A stretch of 64,000 bases of DNA from contig JAGVSM010001669.1 in assembly GCA_022494885.1 (NCBI GenBank), forward strand, positions 1-64,000, in the 5' to 3' direction. The notes beneath the pieces were generated by a model that saw only the letters and a list, made by a program, of their open reading frames with translations, was not told the origin of the DNA and made no database searches. The DNA comes from Micrasema longulum (lineage: Eukaryota > Arthropoda > Insecta > Trichoptera > Brachycentridae). A program made the translations under genes and the position numbers. Positions 34,590 through 46,255 of the stretch are shown one piece after another. Position 1 is the first letter of the stretch, and every line of letters begins with the position of its first letter.

Positions 34590-34970
34590 TCAGTCGCTAA
34601 AACGATTACTCTCAAGCCTTTCTTCTCATTGGCGCTACATCCCAGGGTGGGATTCGGTCTCGTCCACGAGTGTTCTCCATTGGCTCCCGTTTCATGCCAT
34701 CCTTCTCCAGTTTCCCCGTCATCCTACCATTCTTAAGTCCCTTTCAACACGGCGTATCCGCCTCTCCTGTACATGACGGGTTGGGATTTGGTCTTCTACA
34801 GGAGAACTCTCCGTCGGCCCTTGTCTGGCCGTGCTTATCCAGTTTCCACTGCTTCCTACCACACTACGATCTTCTTACACATAATCTAACCACCTCTTCG
34901 TTGGTCCGCCTCCGGGCAGCTTCCATCGGGTGCCCAGTACCCACTTGGCTGGAGCTGTTTCGCTTAGCGT
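34590..34970 (-). pseudogene. Probable RTE-like LINE remnant
   Basis: On the minus strand the frames read LPGGGPTKRWLDYV, later RRVERDLRMVG, then SQWRTLVDETESHPGM. This resembles the C-terminal GxPxKRWxDxV...DR..WR.LV...(D/P)P block of RTE-type elements. The GC content is near 50%, higher than the surroundings. Stops interrupt it. The plus-strand open frames here have no recognisable product. Confidence 0.45.
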
Positions 34971-35120
34971 CGGGAAATCTTTCAGCGTGTCCCCCCTACT
35001 GCGACTTGCGGTAAGTTGTATGATTTTCTGCTCAATTTTAAATTTCACGATACATTTTTAATCCAAAAGTTCCATTTTCTAACTTTTCTAAATTTTTTAT
35101 GAAAATAAGTATTTGCGTTC

Positions 35121-35810
35121 TTATTTATTTATTTAAATCTTAAAGTAGGGCACACATATCATACATATTGTTATGTATGTTCTAATAATAACATTGCAAA
35201 TATATTTAATTTATAAATTGTTTATCACATATGTCTTGACCATTATTTTAAATTTTGATATGTTTTTTTCTTCATAAATATTTTTTTTCATTTCGTAATA
35301 CTTTTTAATTGCTTTAAATAAAATTGAATTTTGTGACTTTGCCTTTTTCCTAAATGGAAGTCTAATTTTGTTCTTTTCTCTAGTATTGTGATCGTGTTCA
35401 TGCTGGTTCCGATCAATTTTTTTCCAAAATTCTGTTTTTTTTATTAGAGTTTATAATTTTATGAACAAATATCATTGTATTGTAAAATATTCTTTGTTTA
35501 TATGTTAATAATTTCATTTATTTACCATCGACTTTACCCTCGTGTATCTGTTTTTTTTTCAAAATGATTCTAAAGGCTTTATTTTGTAATACAGTTAGTT
35601 TATCTATGTTTTCTTTGTTTGATAAAAATAAAATGCTACTACAGTAGTTAACGTGTGGTTCAATAATTGCTTTGTAAATAGTTTTGCAAGAGTCCTTATC
35701 AATAAATCTTCTGATTCTTCCCAAAATTGATATTTTTTTGCAATCTTATTTATTACCATCTCAGCGTTTTGGTGAAATGTAAGTTTTGAATCCAACATTA
35801 CACCCAAATA
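35121..35810 (-). pseudogene. LINE A, C-terminal ORF and 3' UTR
   Basis: The minus strand reads YLGVMLDSKLTFHQNAEMVI, then in the next frame GRIRRFIDKDSCKTIYKAII and ENIDKLTVLQNKAFRIIL. YLGVxLDxxLxF...H...K and the later QNKAxRII block identify the region after the polymerase of a CR1/Jockey-like LINE. The 3' UTR to 35121 matches 60274-60490 closely (GCAATGTTATTATTAGAACA and a TAAATAAATAAATAAG tail), so both loci are one family. The 5' end is fused to a SINE. Confidence 0.82.
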
Positions 35811-35970
35811 TTTTTATTTTGGGGCCCATTTTCATTATTAGAAACGGGAATCAAGTTGTGGTAGAGTGGGGTTTGAACACTGAATAGATAATACTTATGT
35901 ATCTGTGGGTTTGAACCTCGGATCTCTGATCCGTCCGCGACGCTAGCCACAAAAGCACAACCCGGTTCGT
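35801..35970 (-). mobile_element. SINE S2 fused to LINE A through shared TATTTGGGTG
   Basis: The minus strand reads TTTGTGGCTAGCGTCGCGGA and GATCCGAGGTTCAAACCC (B box), then a duplicated B-box segment GTGTTCAAACCCCACTC, then AACTTGATTCCCGTTTC. It runs into AAAATATTTGGGTGTAATG. TATTTGGGTG occurs both in the S2 body and in the LINE A ORF, so the join falls within a 10-base identity. Confidence 0.7.
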
Positions 35971-36111
35971 TTCTCTTACTTATGGTTAACACTTTAAGGG
36001 GGTTCTATGATTTGATGTTGTTGGTAAAGTAAATTTTTAAAATTCGAAGCCATTATAAAGATACAGCACTTAGAAGAGGCAGGTATTCGGAGCGTTGGTA
36101 TGAGTTGTAAC

Positions 36112-37221
36112 TAGAGATGCAATCCCGCAAGATAATTCCAATCCAGGTATTTGCGGGGCCGAGCCATCTTAGTCCCGCTGGATCCAGGTATTAGCAGGAT
36201 CCAGCAGTGCGAACCACGTGTGAACTTAGATCTCGGATATCAATCGTAATAAAGACCTAATAGACTTCGTATTCGTGGTTTTAATTTTAACCCAAATCTA
36301 ACAAGCTTTTTGGTACATCACCAGTGGTTTATTAATACTTTTAGACATTAAAGATTGAGACATAAATTGACATAGAATAAGATAACACACAAGGAATAAA
36401 TTGACATAACAATATAAACATCAGAAACGTAAATATAAGTTTATATCGATGGCCATAAGTTGACAGCTCGTAACTGACACTTTAGAAATAGAGCTACCCA
36501 CATTATTGTCGCTAGTCAATTAACAATATAAAAAAAACTAGAAAGTTAAGTTTACTTTTATTTATCTAAAACAATCAATATTCGATGAATAAATCACTGC
36601 GTTGCGTCATAATTAAAGTTGTAAAGCTAGGGTTTCCTAGGACAGCGGTGCCCGTATCATAACGGCCGTAGTGAACGGTTACGCGGTGGACGGCCAGCGC
36701 AACGGTGACTAGAGAGTGGTTTCCTAGAAAAATGGTGTTGATAAAGCTAGGGTTTCCTAGGACAGCGGTGCCCGCATCTTAACGGCCGTAGTCAACGGTG
36801 ATGCGGTGGATAGCCGTCGTAACAGTGACTAGAGTGTGGTTTCTTGGAAAACGGTGTTATCAATACCATTTAACTCCGTTTCCCTAGGAAACCGCTCTCA
36901 AGTCGACGTGACGACGGCTGTCCACCGCATCACCGTTCACTACGGCCGTTAAGATACGGGCACCGCTGTCCTAGGAAACCCTAGCTTAACATTGACGGCC
37001 GCTAAGATACCGGCACCGCTGTCCTAGGAAACCCTAGCTTTAGCCAGTCCACGGGCACCGGGGACGGGTTACCGCGTGCAGAGCAACACGCATGATTCAC
37101 GCTTCTCTGTAATCCTGCCAGTCCGCGGGATCCCGGTAAATTTTTGACCGGGATTAGCTCCGCAAAATTTTGCGGGATCCCGGAATTTCGGGATCCTGGG
37201 GTACCGGGATTGCATTCCATA
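36112..37221. mobile_element. Non-autonomous hAT element with perfect 8-bp target duplication
   Basis: GTTGTAAC flanks the element at 36104-36111 and 37222-37229. The left end TAGAGATGCAATCCCG is mirrored by the right end CGGGATTGCATTCCATA with a one-base gap. Eight-base duplications and TAGAGATG-like ends are typical of hAT transposons. The subterminal parts are crowded with CGGGATCCCGG-type motifs (GGATCCAGG, GGGATCCCGG), likely transposase-binding repeats. No transposase is encoded; the interior holds the foldback array at 36624-37040. Confidence 0.85.
36624..37040. repeat. Foldback array of ~120-bp units inside the hAT element
   Basis: Two direct units start AAGCTAGGGTTTCCTAGGAC at about 36624 and 36744, exactly 120 bases apart. 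An inverted unit at about 36871-36986 ends GTCCTAGGAAACCCTAGCTT, and a partial inverted copy follows to 37040. Each unit contains CAGCGGTGCCCG, TTAACGGCCGTAGT and a GATGCGGTGGA-type segment. The array can fold into a long stem. Confidence 0.85.
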
Positions 37222-37234
37222 GTTGTAACTGTAT

Positions 37235-38575
37235 TTGTAACTTCAAACGTGTTTTTCTCAATACTATGTTTTTCAAACTTTCCTCCATCATATCTTGAAA
37301 ACGGCTTGGCCGATTCAATTCAAATTTATAGGGTCGACTTAACACATATAGACGCACGGAATGATTTGTTATCACCCCAAAATTAAAAATATTTCTTTTT
37401 TTTTTTAAACAAAAAGCTGACAAAAAATACATGAAATTCTAATTCTTTTGTCCCGAAGTCTGTCAAAAATCCTATTTTCAAATTTTTCTTTTCATAATAG
37501 TCCATTCTGTAGATATAAGCTTATAGATTAAAACACCGCCAATATTTTTTGTTTCAAAAAAGCCAATTCGATTTTGTGGGGTGAGCGTCCATTTTTTCGA
37601 GGGAGGTGTCTTTAGAGAGCTATAACTTTGGTTTTAGTGAATATTTTTAGCTAAAAGTTTATATGTATACCTTTGAAACCCTTATAAATAAATGATAAAA
37701 ACTCCAAAGTTCTATCTCTTCTTCTTTCTCTGTTCTCACAAAAAAATCACAAAAAATACTTAAAAATCCGACCGTCAAACCAGAGAACCCCCTTAATTAG
37801 TGAACATGATAATTAACATTTTGCGAGTGAGGATCTTATCCTATTGTGGAGTCCGGTGTAATGTTCTCAAGTATATCTAACGCTTTAGTTTATAATATGA
37901 AAATGTATAATAAAATGCTCCATGACCGTGTGTTTTTTTAGACACTTTCCAATAGACGATATCATTACGTTTTGCCGTATGCAGATATCGCGTGCACTTC
38001 GCGTGAAGCGATTAATATCCCATTAGGCGATATAGTCTGACGAAAAGATGATACGGTCACCTATTATTCGATGCCTCCCTTGTCGGGAGAATGAGCCGAT
38101 ACGCGATGGTCAGTAGCAGTGGTAACGAGATTTGGGACTTAATTGGGGATAGCGCTTTTCCCGGCGCGTCATATCGCGGGGCCGACCTCCGACCTCCGAC
38201 CTCCGACATCCGCAGTGCATTTATTGCGAAACATCCGCCAGCGGTGACTAAAGCGCGACAATTTTATTTTATACACGACTGACTATACTACTCTTTATTT
38301 TATTAATAAAACAGTCACCGAACATAAATAAATAAAATATTCCCGAATTAGTCATTTATAATTAATCATAGCATGCCAAATACCGAAATATACGAGGATA
38401 TTATACAAATTTACATTTCCCTATTTTAGCGTGTGGTAGATAACATAATAAAATACATAAAAATGCGAGATAATATTAACAATATAACAAACTATATATA
38501 CAAATAAGAAAACAAATGTATACATTAATAAATGGCGGGTTTAAACCGTAAAAATATTATGAGTTTAGTACTTAT
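37235..38575. other. Stretch without a supported gene
   Basis: AT-rich on the left. At 38182-38212 there is a CCGACCT heptamer repeated about four times. No coding sequence was recognised. Confidence 0.4.
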
Positions 38576-38589
38576 CCTACATTTGCTTA

Positions 38590-38725
38590 TTTATTATATA
38601 TAAGGCCGGAGCCAATAATAACATTTTTATGAAGAAACACTTGAACAAGAAACTAAACAAAAAAAACATGAAGTAATGGTATACGATATGTTCATAAACA
38701 CGATCAACATAATATAAGACATCGA
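38590..38725 (-). repeat. Interspersed repeat Z (minus copy)
   Basis: The reverse complement (GATCGTGTTTATGAACATAT, TTTAGTTTCTTGTTCAAGTG, TTATTGGCTCCGGCCTTATA) is collinear with 12024-12190. It probably belongs to the 3' UTR of an unidentified retroelement. Confidence 0.5.
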
Positions 38726-38879
38726 GCTAACCCATGCCGATCCATCTTCATCCCATACTGAGTTTATGGCGAAGAGATCTACGAAAAGCCGGAAGATCAT
38801 CCCAAAGAATTCCAAGTAGCGCGGCGAATTGACTAATCTACACATTCTGGACAAAAATTGCTCTTAGAAGATTTGATAA

Positions 38880-40075
38880 ATAGCAGATTTTTTTTCCGGA
38901 GACACGGTCGGAAACATGAAAGAAATTGATTGCAACTGAGATGGGACATCACTTATAACATTAAGTATTTTGAAAATGCATATAAGGTCTATCTATCTCC
39001 GTTCTGCGTGTTTTCAATGAAACCAGATTCGAGATTGCTCTTTATAGGAATAATATAGAAATACCTTAGTAACTCGGTTACGTCTTCTAAATATTTATTA
39101 ATTGTATGGTAACACTTACAATACATTGAAGAGCATCTACATAATTTAAAAAAACGTATTTGTCCTACACAACATTTTTTTATTCTATCCTTTCCCGTTT
39201 TACACTCTCTTTGTTATATTTCTGTGCTATTGCTCATAGTATTTTGCATGCTTTCCACGTTTTGCCGATGTTTCGGACCGCATTGCAGCACAGACGATTG
39301 ACGCTGCATTATGGCCCGATGTCGGTAAGAAACGCTATTGACATCCGGCACAACAACCCAAAAAAAGACCACTAGCATCTAAACGTCTGAAAATCTACAA
39401 AGTTTAAATTAAAAACTTGAAACATTTCAATTAATTCGATTTCATTGAAAAATCCGAATCTAAGGCAGTGTCTCGGTAATTGGCGTTCAGTGGTTTTTAT
39501 TTATTTGTAGACTATGAAACTGAGCCAAAAAAATAAAAATATTTTTAGGCTTCGTATTATGGCGCCATGATTTTTAATTGTTTCGTAATTTTGAAATCAC
39601 TCCACGTGTGAGGTCACGATTTCTCTTCGGTGAATATGCTTACCGTAAACCAGAAATCTATCACAACACTCTTATCGTTGGTTGATTCTGAAGAACTAGT
39701 GACGTCGTTCAAAGTAGTTCGTTTTTATAAAAAGCATAGTTATTATTTTTTTCATATATTTTCAAGAAACTTTGCTGTACAATTTAAGACTGTAATTTTT
39801 ACCGCGCGTAAGAAAACATTTTTTGTACACGGGAAATCCCGTAGCACTGAACTTCCTCGTAAATTAATACAAAAATTACCAGTGATTTTTATTTACTGTA
39901 TTTTGAAATTATAAACGTTGATATTTTTGTCTATGGTAACGCAATGTGGTACGTAGATAAATATACGCTATAATATTTATTTTATTCACAATATATTTAT
40001 GTAACATTTATTGAGACACAAATTCCAACTCCATGGAACCAAATTCTTGTGTTGATTTGGAATTATATAATTAAT
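38880..40075. other. Stretch without a supported gene
   Basis: AT-rich, no recognisable coding sequence. A 94-codon frame at 39630 has no domain. Confidence 0.4.
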
Positions 40076-40080
40076 AAATT

Positions 40081-40262
40081 GGCGGCCTCCGTGGTGTAGT
40101 GGTCAAGACGCTTGACTCACGCTCGGAAGGTTCCGGGTTCGATTCCCGGTGAGAACACAAAAATCAAAATGAATTTTTCTCAAGCCTGGGTGTTCTGTGA
40201 TGTAATTCACCACTGTAATTGGGCCTAATGGCCTGTAGTGGTGCAAAAATAAAAAATAAATG
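40081..40262 (+). mobile_element. tRNA-derived SINE S1 (best copy)
   Basis: The tRNA-like head GGCGGCCTCCGTGGTGTAGT continues GGTCAAGACGCTTGACTCAC, with an A-box-like TGGTGTAGTGG and a consensus B box GGTTCGATTCC. The body has CAAGCCTGGGTGTTCTGTGA, then TTCACCACTGTAATTGGGCC, and ends in an A-rich tail. The head has the spacing of a tRNA gene but lacks a convincing cloverleaf and continues into SINE body. Confidence 0.85.
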
Positions 40263-40424
40263 AAAAAAAAACATGTTTAACACTTTAACAACGTTGTATT
40301 GACGTTATAATAATGTTAACGTTGGAACTATCATAAACGTCTTACTGAATTAACAAAATATAACGGAGATTGAGAAGATTTTAGAAAATAAAATTTGGAA
40401 GTCTAAATCACCATTTTGCCTACG

Positions 40425-40655
40425 TTTGAACATCCATATTCTTCAATCCTTCCATTGGCGAATGTTACACAGTGTGTAAAGTGGCCACCTAAACCCCCCA
40501 TTGAGAGGTCATAAGCACTGTAAATGCCTAGATTCCATATATACTTCTCTAAAAATTTTCTCTATCTGTTGTAATTTGTTAATCTAAATGTTTCCCGAGG
40601 GGGTGAATTCTAGTCTTCTGTCTACAAACATTTGGGCAAACTCAGAATATTGCAT
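40425..40655 (+). mobile_element. Element X (diverged copy)
   Basis: GTTTGAACATCCATATTCTT, GAATGTTACACAGTGTGTAA and ACATTTGGGCAAACTCAGAA occur in X order. The first part is the inverted form, so this copy is also rearranged. Confidence 0.65.
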
Positions 40656-40679
40656 CAAGTGTCTAGTATGACCAATCAT

Positions 40680-42370
40680 GTTTCTTCCAGTTTGTTTATT
40701 GAATGATTCGTGCTCACACCAATGTTGCGAAATAAATTGATATAATTAAAAATAGATCGTAGGTAAGGTTCCGGCAGGAGGAAATAGGGTATCTAGTTGA
40801 ATATTATACGTCCAGGTCTCCGGGAGACTGTGCATCAGTGACAGGAGCAGAGACCAGGCACCGGTACTGGGAAGAGACTGCAACTGCCGCGCAGAGCCTG
40901 AACTGTCGCGCCGCAACTCACATTTTGTCGTTTTTGAGCTATTTATTAATTCGTAATCAGCATTTAATTAGCGATACGTGTATCTATCTCTTTTTTAGCT
41001 ACAACAACTGGAAGGTTGTAAAATTAATACCTACCCATGCAGTAACATCAAGGTTCAGCCCATCAATAATTAAAATATCTATCTAAAATGCGGTTCTGCC
41101 GTGCAGATGAGGAAACACCTATACAGATTATATGAGAAGCTTTATATCATTAAATAAGCCTAATCCTCGGGGGACCACTGGTCAAACCTGAGAATGTTAA
41201 AAATCTCGTCCCCTACCTAATGGCCGATATTTTACGGATCTGGGCTTGAAGGGGGAGATTTAGCAAAATGTTAACTCTCGCCTTCCACCCAGGCTCTTTA
41301 TAGACCTGGGCTCGGAGGGCTAGAGCTATTCACGGGGACCAGTCATAATGAATCTTCACGCGGGGACGTCAGGAGCTTAAAGCGTAGCACTGACCCCCAT
41401 CTCTAAAAATAAGAATAAGAACTAAAATAAGAATTTTAAAAAAAATGATTGATTATGTTAAACATTTACGTTTGTTAACGCCACGTGTTTTTTTTTTAAG
41501 TTTAAAAAAAAGTTACTGTGTGATGTAATTCAAACTGCTTATACTCAAAAGAAGTATCTGCTAACAGTTTTTTCCAATAACCAACAAAAACGCGATAAAC
41601 CTTATGGAATACTGCATTTTACGCTGTAATAGTCACTAAAAGTAGTTTTTTTTGCAGTATCAAGTTTCAATACTGCATTTGAACTAGTTTTGAGCAACTT
41701 TTTGTTTGCAGTAACTGATACGAATTTGGGAAAAAAAAACATTTAAATGACTTATTTGACGAGCATTTTCTCACTCGTTATCATGAAATAAATAGACAAA
41801 TAAAACATTTTTTTTATCAATATCATTGGGATTTACTTGTTTGTAAAGTTCTTTGCGTTTTATCGATGGTCGATTTTTCGAGTTACGGCGGTTTAGGGGT
41901 TGCACGGCAGAACTGTGGAATATCTCCATGCCTCGGGTGCACCTACAATACACAGCACGCTCAAGTAGCGGTGGATGGTTTATCGTACCCGCTATGTAGG
42001 TATGTAATGTAATTTTCGAAACGCTGTATTTCATTTATACAAAATGTCGTGTAGATATGCAGGTGTTCCTTGCTTCGCTTGTAAACTATTCATTATATAA
42101 TATCTATGGGTTAGGGGGAGGGGGAACAATCACATTAGTAAAAATGCCTTACTTTTCAGGAGACAATTGTTTTTCGCGTCTCAAACATTGCGGGAATCAA
42201 ATCTAACACTGAAGGAATGTCCTATTTTTCTCCATACTTTGGAATTGGATTATCGCTAATAATCGGGAATACATATTCAGGTAATTACTCTTTAATATTA
42301 CGTCGTAAGGCATAAACTTTGAATAGGTTCTTATAGACAACTTTTTTGTAGCCAATAACTAATAAATTTA
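40680..42370. other. Stretch without a gene; GC-richer block at 41150-41410
   Basis: The block at 41150-41410 (GGGGGACCACTGGTCAAACC, GGCTCGGAGGGCTAGAGC) is followed by an AATAAGAATAAGAACTAAAA tail, like a retroelement 3' UTR. No family was recognised. Confidence 0.35.
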
Positions 42371-42376
42371 TTACAA

Positions 42377-42550
42377 TATTTGAGTTTGTCCAAATGTTTG
42401 TAGACAAAAGACTGGATTTCACCCCCTCGGGAGTCGTTAAGATAAACAAATTACAACAGGGATGGATAATAAGTTCATGAGCCCTGTAAATGCCTAGACT
42501 TCCATATTCCCTTATTTAAGGTATTCTTCATCCCTGTTGTAATTTGTTAA
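42377..42550 (+). mobile_element. Element X, both termini present, internally deleted
   Basis: The left inverted terminus runs from AATATTTGAGTTTGTCCAAA to CAAATTACAACAGGGATGG. The body (TGAGCCCTGTAAATGCCTAG) follows, then the start of the other terminus (TCATCCCTGTTGTAATTTGT). Confidence 0.65.
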
Positions 42551-42850
42551 CAAATGTATCTTCTGTAATAAAGTACATTGATAATAAGTATTATCCTTAA
42601 TAACGTTTTTTGACTTACGTGTATTGGAACATGTGTGAACATAGTTGCAGACGACAAGACTTATGTGTTTGTTCTCCCCGCCCATGTATATAATACAAGA
42701 CTGCACAAGTAAATGGTTTCTAAAAACTCTAAACTTAACTAAAGCTCTTTCTACTCCGTCGCGCCTCGGCGCGCCTCGCCGCACCGGCATAAAATGCAAA
42801 AATTTAAAATCATAGTGTAGGCGGTTTACGCCTCGAGTATCGGTAAACGG

Positions 42851-43748
42851 TAGTGACCGACCGAAGTTTCGGTTTCTGTTTCGGCCAAAACATGTTCGAA
42901 ACTTCGGTTCAGCCAAAAACTGCGGTCAGGATTATTTTCGGGTGCATCTTATGGCTCGTGACTCTAACTTCTCGTTCTCGAAGATTTTTAGTTCTAAGAT
43001 CTTTTATATTTATGTAATTCTTTTATATTTTATAAGTTAACGTTCCTATGGCTAAATTGAAGAATTGTAACTGTTACTTTGTTATCATTGAGTAATTTTT
43101 TGAACTTTTATTTTAATTAACTCGGTAGGTTTAGCAATAAAAACGCCTTATTTTGGCCGTCAGTGACTTTTGACTTATGTACACATAATAATTATGATAA
43201 AATTATAAATAAACTTATATTGAAACTTCTTGGTTAAGTTTTGCGTTTTTTTATTTTGACCAACGAGCGCTTTCGCCTAAGTAGGCATCTTCGAGACTGG
43301 TGAATTGTTTACAACGTTTACAGCTTTCATACTATTCTTAACATATTTTGGAGATAAGATCAAAAAAATATTTTAACAGGGGACAGAAAACATAATTATT
43401 TACAACTAGTTTGCTGAATAGTTCATTTTTGGGAGTTTTTGGTCCGAAATTGGGATTAAGCTTTTATTATTTAAAAGGTGGGAAAAGAACACACGGCGAA
43501 ACACAACAGAGTGGGAAATACACATTTTAACAGATAAAGTTAGCACAATACTTTGATTTTTTGACAGGGAAGTTTACATACCTATAGATGAATGACGAAA
43601 TATTTTAATATACATACATACATACTTTCTTCAAGAAATATCAACTAAAAACATCAATATTATGTACACATGTTTCGGTTTCGGGCGAGAACAGAAGCCG
43701 AAATTCGGTTTCGGTTTTGGCTGAAAATCTTTTTTAGGTCGGTTACTA
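42851..43748. mobile_element. Second non-autonomous hAT element with perfect 8-bp duplication
   Basis: GTAAACGG flanks at 42843-42850 and 43749-43756. The left end TAGTGACCGACC is mirrored by the right end GGTCGGTTACTA, 11 of 12 bases matching. Both subterminal regions carry many TTTCGGTTTC/GAAACCGAAA motifs, as expected of hAT transposase-binding repeats. The 898-bp interior is AT-rich and encodes no transposase. The ends differ from those of the element at 36.1 kb, so it is a separate family. Confidence 0.85.
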
Positions 43749-43759
43749 GTAAACGGGTA

Positions 43760-44285
43760 TCGGTAAAGTGAAAGTAGAGGGGCATTTCATGAAAGCTGAA
43801 ATATCGCTTTTCGGCCAGAAAGCCGTCTAGCCGCCAGCGGAAGGTACTCCATTCCTAAAAGTACATTTGTACTACTGTAAACAATGCCTACTGGACGCAT
43901 TTACGGCTTGAAATATTAACGGCGGCGAAAAATTACGGCCATTAGAATTTCAATTTCGAGCTCGCGAACACGCTAACGACCGTAGCTCCGGGGAACTTTA
44001 CAGTGGCAATGAGAGACTCGTACGGGGGAACATCTCACTCCGCTGAGGTTGTTCGGTTAACTACATCTGTATTGCATAACCTACCTTGAGGCTGTATTAT
44101 AGTGACTCTTATCACGTACACTCGTAAAGTAAAGGAAACGAGCCCAGGGGGGATTTTACTGCCGGTAACTTGATGCTGTTCCACTACTGTCCGTAACCGA
44201 ATCAAACATTTACGACAGAAAAGTTATGAAAAGAAAATTAAATCATCTAATCCTCGAGACTCGCGTTTAACCACGTCTCCTGTTT
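43760..44285. other. Stretch without a supported gene
   Basis: Nothing recognised; GC content rises towards the right. Confidence 0.4.
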
Positions 44286-44289
44286 CCCC

Positions 44290-44420
44290 GAGCCGGCCTT
44301 TTCCACTCGGGGGTGGGGGGCCTACTCTACCGGGCCGCCCCTCGCCCGCGGGGCCCGCCGGCAGAGATAGCCGTCACTGGGCATACGGCATGCGCCGCGC
44401 AGCTGGCAATGGACGGAACA
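44290..44420. other. GC-rich patch
   Basis: Contains CTCGGGGGTGGGGGGCC and GCCCGCGGGGCCCGCCGGCA. Short open frames exist on both strands, with no domain. It may be a promoter-type island or a decayed element. Confidence 0.25.
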
Positions 44421-44874
44421 AAAACTAGTTTCTCATCCCCGGCAACGTGTCGATGGATCGTCGAGAGGGTTTCCTATCTGGATTTACCGAGAGCTTTATG
44501 AAAATAATTCCTGGAGTTGGAAAAACTGTCTGGAAGAACAATGGATCATTATTCCGAGAGCCTCACAATACCGGGATCCCATGTATTTTAGCTGGACGAA
44601 GAGAGAACTATAGATACCTAGACAGCTGTACGTAACCAAAGGTATCATCTACCTAGATAATTGTCGGTCGAAAAGGCATTCTGAAATTCATATCTAATTT
44701 CGGATTGAAGATACTTATTTATATAAAAAAACATACTACTCAAATTATCAATAACGAGCAAACCATCTCAGCAAAACAGATCTTGGCTTCGAATTTCTAA
44801 CATCGCGGTTACGAGTTCGAATTCCGATGAAATCATTTTTTTTTTTTCAAAATACAAAAATGTACAAAAACACA

Positions 44875-44955
44875 ATTGTATTCCCATGAGTTGGCAAACT
44901 CATTTTGGGATTGATACAATTAAAGATTATCAGATAAAAATAAAAATAAATTTTA
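44875..44955 (+). mobile_element. Probable LINE 3' end with long hairpin
   Basis: 44875-44921 pairs ATTGTAT with ATACAAT, TCCCA with TGGGA and TGAGTT with AACTCA, then runs into AGATAAAAATAAAAATAAA. The same hairpin-plus-tail layout occurs at the LINE ends at 15.5, 18.7, 23.8 and 60.4 kb. Confidence 0.45.
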
Positions 44956-45269
44956 TTTATGTGATGGTTTTTCTGATTGAAAATTTAAACTTTGACGTGT
45001 CATGAATCGAATTATGATAAAACAACTACGATATATATATGAATTGATTTCCAGAATTACCCGAAACCGCGCATTGAAATTTTACAAGTATAAACTTTTA
45101 GCGTGCTGAAAACATCGAACACCAAATAACTTAAGTTTCAAGGAGAAGATTAAAAGCGACCGTTTATTAACAAAACGTGTACTTTGATAAAAGCGTATTA
45201 ATTGACAAGAGTCTAGTAATGAATGTGGAGTGCCATAAGGTGGCACTAGAGTGCGTCTTAATCCATCGG

Positions 45270-45425
45270 TCGGGAGAGATGGCACGTCGTGTGCCTTCCG
45301 ACTCGACTATCGGGTATCGCATCTACACGCGTGTTCGTCTTTGCGACGCTCGATGGCGGGTGTTCGGGGTGAGGCGCGCGGCGGGGGGTGGCAGGTGGCG
45401 GGCGAAAAGGGGGCTGACGCTGGTT
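45270..45425. other. GC-rich patch
   Basis: Contains GAGGCGCGCGGCGGGGGGTG. A plus frame of 110 codons spans it but changes composition abruptly and has no domain, so I do not call it a gene. Confidence 0.25.
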
Positions 45426-45889
45426 ATTGGAAATCTTAAATCTCAAAAGAAGTTCTTCGTCAAAATGGCTATTACGCGAATCATAGCCATTTTTCATAAG
45501 GGCGGTTAACTTAAAAGAGTGTAACGAAAATTATTGAGATAATTTTATTCAAATAAGGTTTATCCGAGTCAGAAAGTTTCATCAATTTTCGTATCCCACA
45601 TAGACCAATTAGACTTCATCTTTCAACGACTTAATATTCAACGCATACTTGCGAGTAGCGGCTTGCAAATCGATACATCGATGATTTCGATTTATTTTAT
45701 GTCTCATCGCTGATGATCACGTTTCGCGTCCTGGAAAATAATGGACTGCAAATTTAATAAATAATTTGATTTTTATATAGTAATTTTTATAATATATTAT
45801 TCGTGTAAACCATGGTGTAAAAGCCCCACGGGCGTAAACAATTATAATAATGTACTCCAAATTGAAACAATAAACTAACACTATTCAAC

Positions 45890-45980
45890 AATATTTTCGT
45901 GAAGAATTATTAGTGAATAATATTTTACAGAAGGGAACATGGAAGTCTAGCCATTTACATGGATGACCTGTTATTGACTG
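45890..45980 (-). mobile_element. Element X fragment
   Basis: AGAAGGGAACATGGAAGTCT, then AGCCATTTACATGGATGACC matches the inverted X body with scattered changes. Confidence 0.5.
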
Positions 45981-46255
45981 TCACGATAACGATTATGTAG
46001 TTTAAGGTGGTTTATAAAAAGGACATAATTTAAACCGTTAATTTCGAAAATGACCAAAGTGAAAATTTAAAATATCAAATTGAACCATTTTGTAAGGTAC
46101 AAATTTAGTCCATGCAAGACTATTTTTATTTTTATAATTGAAATATTACGAAAAATTTATTTTTTTCAGAGGTATGTATGTTTATTTATTTCTCTTGTAT
46201 AATAAATGATTTCATGGTTTGGTTGTTTTCACAATTAGCTATTTATTTATTCACA

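Noticed and set aside
40081..40160. A functional tRNA gene
   Set aside because: A and B boxes are present, but the sequence continues into the same body and A tail at several sites, which defines a SINE. No reliable cloverleaf or terminator was seen.
42512..42916. 134-codon open frame on the minus strand
   Set aside because: It crosses from element X through flank into the hAT end, so it cannot be one gene.
44313..44635. Two overlapping open frames near the 44.3 kb GC patch
   Set aside because: No domain and no splice support; likely by-products of GC-rich sequence.
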